Origin: Gammaproteobacteria bacterium
GTDB lineage: Bacteria; Pseudomonadota; Gammaproteobacteria; UBA4575
Length of the DNA: 7,537 nucleotides
Direction of reading: 5' to 3'
NCBI GenBank assembly: GCA_027297825.1
Contig: JAPUHH010000108.1
Location: 1 to 7,537, forward strand
In this document: positions 4,877 through 7,537 of the stretch, piece after piece
Layout of the letters: every line of letters starts with the position of its first letter
Numbering within the stretch: position 1 is the first letter of the stretch
Position numbers and translations under genes: made by a program
The notes under the pieces: generated by a model
The model's input: only the letters and a program-made list of their open reading frames with translations
Told to the model about the DNA's origin: nothing
Databases searched by the model: none

Positions 4877-6310
4877 TTAAGCTTTTGCCCCAAAGGCTTT
4901 TACAGCCCCTGCGGTGATATCTTCTTGCGGATTGAACCAGTGTAGCTTTTTATGTAGTTGCACGACTTCGCCAATAATTACAAGAGTGGGTGGTTTGGCA
5001 TCTTGTTGTTGGACTAATGCAGGCAAACTTTCTAAATCGCCAATAATGACTTTCTGATTCACCGTCGTGCCTTGCATAATCAAGGCAGCCGGCGTAGTTG
5101 ATTCCAATCCATGCTTTTTGAGATTGGTGCAAATATTCTCCAAACCTTGTAGCCCCATATAAAATACCAGGGTTTGGTTTTTATGTGCGAGCATGTCCCA
5201 ATTTAAATCAACCGCATCATCTTTCAAGTGGCCAGTAGCAAAGATCACAGCCTGAGAATATTCGCGATGAGTTAGCGGAATCCCCGCATAAGCTGCACAC
5301 CCTGCCGCTGCGGTAATGCCCGGCACCACTTGAAATGGAATTTGCTCATCAATCAATGAGGCAATCTCTTCACCACCACGACCAAACATAAAGGGATCAC
5401 CCCCTTTTAAGCGCAAAACACGCTTGCCTTCTTTGGCCAAACGCACCAAAAGCTGGTTGATGGTTTCTTGCTGAAGTGTATGCTGCGCACGCTCTTTACC
5501 TGCGTAGATATGCTCAGCATCTTTGCGCACTAGATCCATAATCTCTTGTGATACCAAGCGGTCATACACGACCACATCGGCTTGTTGCATAAGTCGTAAA
5601 GCGCGAAAGGTGAGTAAGTCAGGATCTCCTGGGCCTGCGCCTACCAAATACACCTCCCCTTGCGGCAAAGCTTGCACATCCGCAGTTTCGATAGCTTCTT
5701 GCAATAACTTTTGCGCAGCAGTTTGTTGCCCCGCAAATACAAGTTCGGCAATTGGCCCTTGCAAAACATTCTCCCAAAATCTTCTTCTTTGATCTACCGA
5801 CGCAAACTTTGCTTTAGCTGCAAGTCTATAATCTTCGATCAAATTCGCGAGCTGCCCATAGGCTGCTGGCGTACAGTTTTCAAGCTTAGCACGCAACATT
5901 CTTGCCAACACCGGCGATGCACCGCCCGTTGAAACCGCAATCTGCACCGGCGAGCGATCAATAATGGACGGTAAAATAAAATCACAATTCTTAGCATCAT
6001 CCGCCGCATTCACCAGAATATTTTGCTCACGACAATGCGTTGTGACTTCTGCATTCACTTTGCGGTCGTCTGTCGCTGCAATAACAAGTTGATAGCCTTG
6101 CAGATCTTCAGGCGTATACTTTTTTTTCTGCCAAGCAATGTCATTTGTCTTAACTTTACGCTGTAGTTCAGTTGAAATTTCTGGGGCGATGACCGTAACT
6201 CTTGCATGTGCACGCCGCAAAACAACCACTTTACGCGCAGCAATGATGCCGCCACCAACAATTAAGCATGGCTTTTTCTTTATGTCTAAAAATAAAGGCA
6301 AATAATCCAT
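4877..6310 (-). CDS. cysG: siroheme synthase CysG (trifunctional)
   Basis: Makes siroheme from uroporphyrinogen III in the cytoplasm: two SAM-dependent methylations (SUMT), NAD-dependent oxidation of precorrin-2, and ferrochelation. Siroheme serves assimilatory and Dsr-type sulfite reductases and nitrite reductase. The 477-residue product starts MDYLPLFLDIK, as the family does. The N-terminal Rossmann domain has GGGIIAARK (19-27) and Asp104, equivalent to the dehydrogenase/chelatase Asp104 I recall for Salmonella CysG. The dimerisation region carries SIIDRSPVQIAVSTGGASPVLAR (115-137). The SUMT domain starts near 218 with GEVYLVGAGPGDPD, then VVVYDRLV, Lys272, RLKGGDPFMFGRGGEE (300-315), PGITAA, GIPLTHR and FYMGL (Met385). 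The protein runs about 20 residues past the WF near the usual C-terminus (WFNPQEDITAGAVKAFGAKA). The position phosphorylated in Salmonella (Ser128) is Thr here. It follows the DsrS-like gene by 45 AT-rich bases and lacks a clear Shine-Dalgarno sequence. Confidence 0.96.
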   Translation of the reverse strand: MDYLPLFLDIKKKPCLIVGGGIIAARKVVVLRRAHARVTVIAPEISTELQRKVKTNDIAWQKKKYTPEDLQGYQLVIAATDDRKVNAEVTTHCREQNILVNAADDAKNCDFILPSIIDRSPVQIAVSTGGASPVLARMLRAKLENCTPAAYGQLANLIEDYRLAAKAKFASVDQRRRFWENVLQGPIAELVFAGQQTAAQKLLQEAIETADVQALPQGEVYLVGAGPGDPDLLTFRALRLMQQADVVVYDRLVSQEIMDLVRKDAEHIYAGKERAQHTLQQETINQLLVRLAKEGKRVLRLKGGDPFMFGRGGEEIASLIDEQIPFQVVPGITAAAGCAAYAGIPLTHREYSQAVIFATGHLKDDAVDLNWDMLAHKNQTLVFYMGLQGLENICTNLKKHGLESTTPAALIMQGTTVNQKVIIGDLESLPALVQQQDAKPPTLVIIGEVVQLHKKLHWFNPQEDITAGAVKAFGAKA

Positions 6311-6355
6311 AATTTATTAAATATCTAATATTGATTGAATGTATTGAAATCTCTA

Positions 6356-7492
6356 CTACGATCGAAGTAAGTGCAGATACTCAGATAAGGGCTTTGTTAT
6401 AGGCTCTATCCTCTTTCTCATCACTGAGCCGATTGCATCCGTCATACTAAAAATTGGATCTACTAGCGTTTCATTAATCATAGACAAACCAAAAAGCGCC
6501 TTCAATTGGGGCTGCAGCGAAGCATCAACCGCTAATATATTAGCCACCTTAGCATTATTTTTAGCACATGCACTGTCTGCATGAGCTGATAAAGACTGCA
6601 TCTCACGACAACGAGGAGACTCATGATTTATCTCACTAAAATAATTTCCAATTGCATTCAGAAGTGCAACCACCACATCTTGGTCATTGGGCTTCTGTAA
6701 AACCAAATCTATGGTATGCAAAAAAGCTTGGCCAACGGAGCTGAATGTAAGGCACAATTGTTTGGCTAAATCGTTACCTTTACTAATTTCAACTTGTAAT
6801 GCTTTTGCTAAGTATGACCATTTTTTGTGCGGCATGATGTCGATGGGTAAGTCATGCGGAGTTTGCTGTATAAATCCTACATAGTAAGAATTTTTGCGTT
6901 TCCCTCGACTCCAGAGATCATCACGCATTGCATTACTAATTAAACCTGGCTGTAGCACTAACCGAACGCTATCTATAATTGCTTTTTGCTGTTCCTCAAA
7001 CGGCAAAAACTCTACTAGAAATTGTGCCAGCTCCGCACCCATATTGCCCTGCACTACATCTTCTTTCTCAAGCATGCGCCTGGCGTTTTCCGCACTAGCA
7101 CTAGACCACCAAGCGCGACGCGCCAACTCATTCGTCAGCCCCGCTGCATGCACTACTGCAGAGACCGCTTCAGGCTCGCCAATAAGTAATAGTTTTTCTA
7201 AACTATCATCACGCGCTTGGCCCATTCTGGTCCAACGCCTTAAATACACCGGATAGCCGCCGGGAGAACCCAGGTAGTGGGTAGATAGAAACTGTCGAAT
7301 CAAGCGAATATATTTTTCATCTTTACAGCTTGGGTTCAATTCAACTTTTGCCTCACCTTTTTCTGACAGGGCATGCACGCACATGCGTGATTCATCAATT
7401 CGCACCGCTTGCAAGGGTTGTGCGACTAACACATTGAGTCGCAATTGATCTGCACTGGAGATCTCCATATTAGTTGAGTTGAACTCTTTCAC
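6356..7492 (-). CDS. dsrS: DsrS-like sulfur-metabolism-associated protein
   Basis: Probable cytoplasmic protein resembling DsrS, the last gene of the dsr (reverse dissimilatory sulfite reductase) cluster of purple sulfur bacteria. Its biochemical function is, to my knowledge, not established. From GTG at 7492 it has 378 residues with no signal peptide or membrane segment. Recognisable stretches are QLRLNVLVAQPLQAVRIDES (16-35), the very characteristic GSPGGYPVYLRRWTRMGQ (75-92), LLLIGEPEAVSAVVHAAGLT, ELARRAWWS and VRLVLQPGLI. ATG at 7468 (residue 9, MEISSADQLRLNVL) agrees better with the family start as I remember it; neither start has a good ribosome site. An in-frame TAA lies ten codons before the GTG, so the gene does not extend further. 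The neighbour cysG makes siroheme, the cofactor of DsrAB, which fits a sulfur role. DsrS-like proteins may also occur outside sulfur oxidisers, so this does not prove a dsr pathway. Confidence 0.72.
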   Translation of the reverse strand: MKEFNSTNMEISSADQLRLNVLVAQPLQAVRIDESRMCVHALSEKGEAKVELNPSCKDEKYIRLIRQFLSTHYLGSPGGYPVYLRRWTRMGQARDDSLEKLLLIGEPEAVSAVVHAAGLTNELARRAWWSSASAENARRMLEKEDVVQGNMGAELAQFLVEFLPFEEQQKAIIDSVRLVLQPGLISNAMRDDLWSRGKRKNSYYVGFIQQTPHDLPIDIMPHKKWSYLAKALQVEISKGNDLAKQLCLTFSSVGQAFLHTIDLVLQKPNDQDVVVALLNAIGNYFSEINHESPRCREMQSLSAHADSACAKNNAKVANILAVDASLQPQLKALFGLSMINETLVDPIFSMTDAIGSVMRKRIEPITKPLSEYLHLLRS

Positions 7493-7537
7493 CCCAAGGA
7501 ACGGACTGCTTACCTTTTACCAACCAAATAACAGGAT

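Noticed and set aside
5523..5932. Two Cys/Ser-rich plus-strand frames inside cysG
   Set aside because: They are antisense shadows of the SUMT and linker regions; no motif or start signal supports them.
6687..7256. Plus-strand frames antisense to the DsrS-like gene
   Set aside because: The minus-strand frame contains family-conserved stretches over the same DNA, and the plus frames have none.
7493..7537. 3' end of an upstream gene at the right edge
   Set aside because: Stops occur in two of the minus-strand frames here, but 45 bases are too few to tell coding from non-coding.

Overview
The window reads as ordinary chromosome from an AT-rich gammaproteobacterium. That assignment rests on a trifunctional CysG-type siroheme synthase, a BtuB receptor behind a cobalamin riboswitch, an Escherichia-Mak-like fructokinase and a DsrS-like protein. 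All are protein-level resemblances recalled from family knowledge; no search was run. Every convincing gene lies on the minus strand, so transcription runs from high to low coordinates.

Reading in that direction, a DsrS-like protein (7492 to 6356) comes first, followed 45 bases later by cysG, the siroheme synthase (6310 to 4877). Siroheme is the cofactor of sulfite reductases, so the pair may belong to sulfur metabolism, although DsrS-like proteins may not be restricted to sulfur oxidisers. About 117 bases without a gene follow. Then comes a 61-codon open frame that looks like the surviving C-terminus of a PQQ-dependent glucose/sorbosone dehydrogenase, with a nested inverted repeat at its broken edge. 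It is followed directly by an exported PrxQ/Bcp-type peroxiredoxin.

The centre of interest is the B12 operon. A TATAAT promoter element sits just after the peroxiredoxin stop. It is followed by a full cobalamin riboswitch (about 3801-3977), then a linker that can fold into a hairpin covering the strong AGGAGG ribosome site. The operon is btuB (TTG start), the PduO-type cobalamin adenosyltransferase gene, and a ROK-family fructokinase (mak). The first two fit together: import of B12 and conversion to adenosylcobalamin. The kinase has no obvious B12 role. It overlaps the end of the adenosyltransferase gene and apparently starts at a rare ATT codon exactly where Escherichia Mak starts.

The left 414 bases hold no confident gene. 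They contain a 10-bp perfect inverted repeat, a weaker hairpin after mak, and two overlapping short minus-strand frames, one with a clear membrane segment, which may be a small or frameshifted membrane-protein gene.

I saw no CRISPR array, tRNA, rRNA, transposase, phage gene or defence cassette. Nothing here is a plainly new system. The points most worth checking are the kinase in the B12 regulon, the ATT and TTG starts, and the gene remnant beside the peroxiredoxin.
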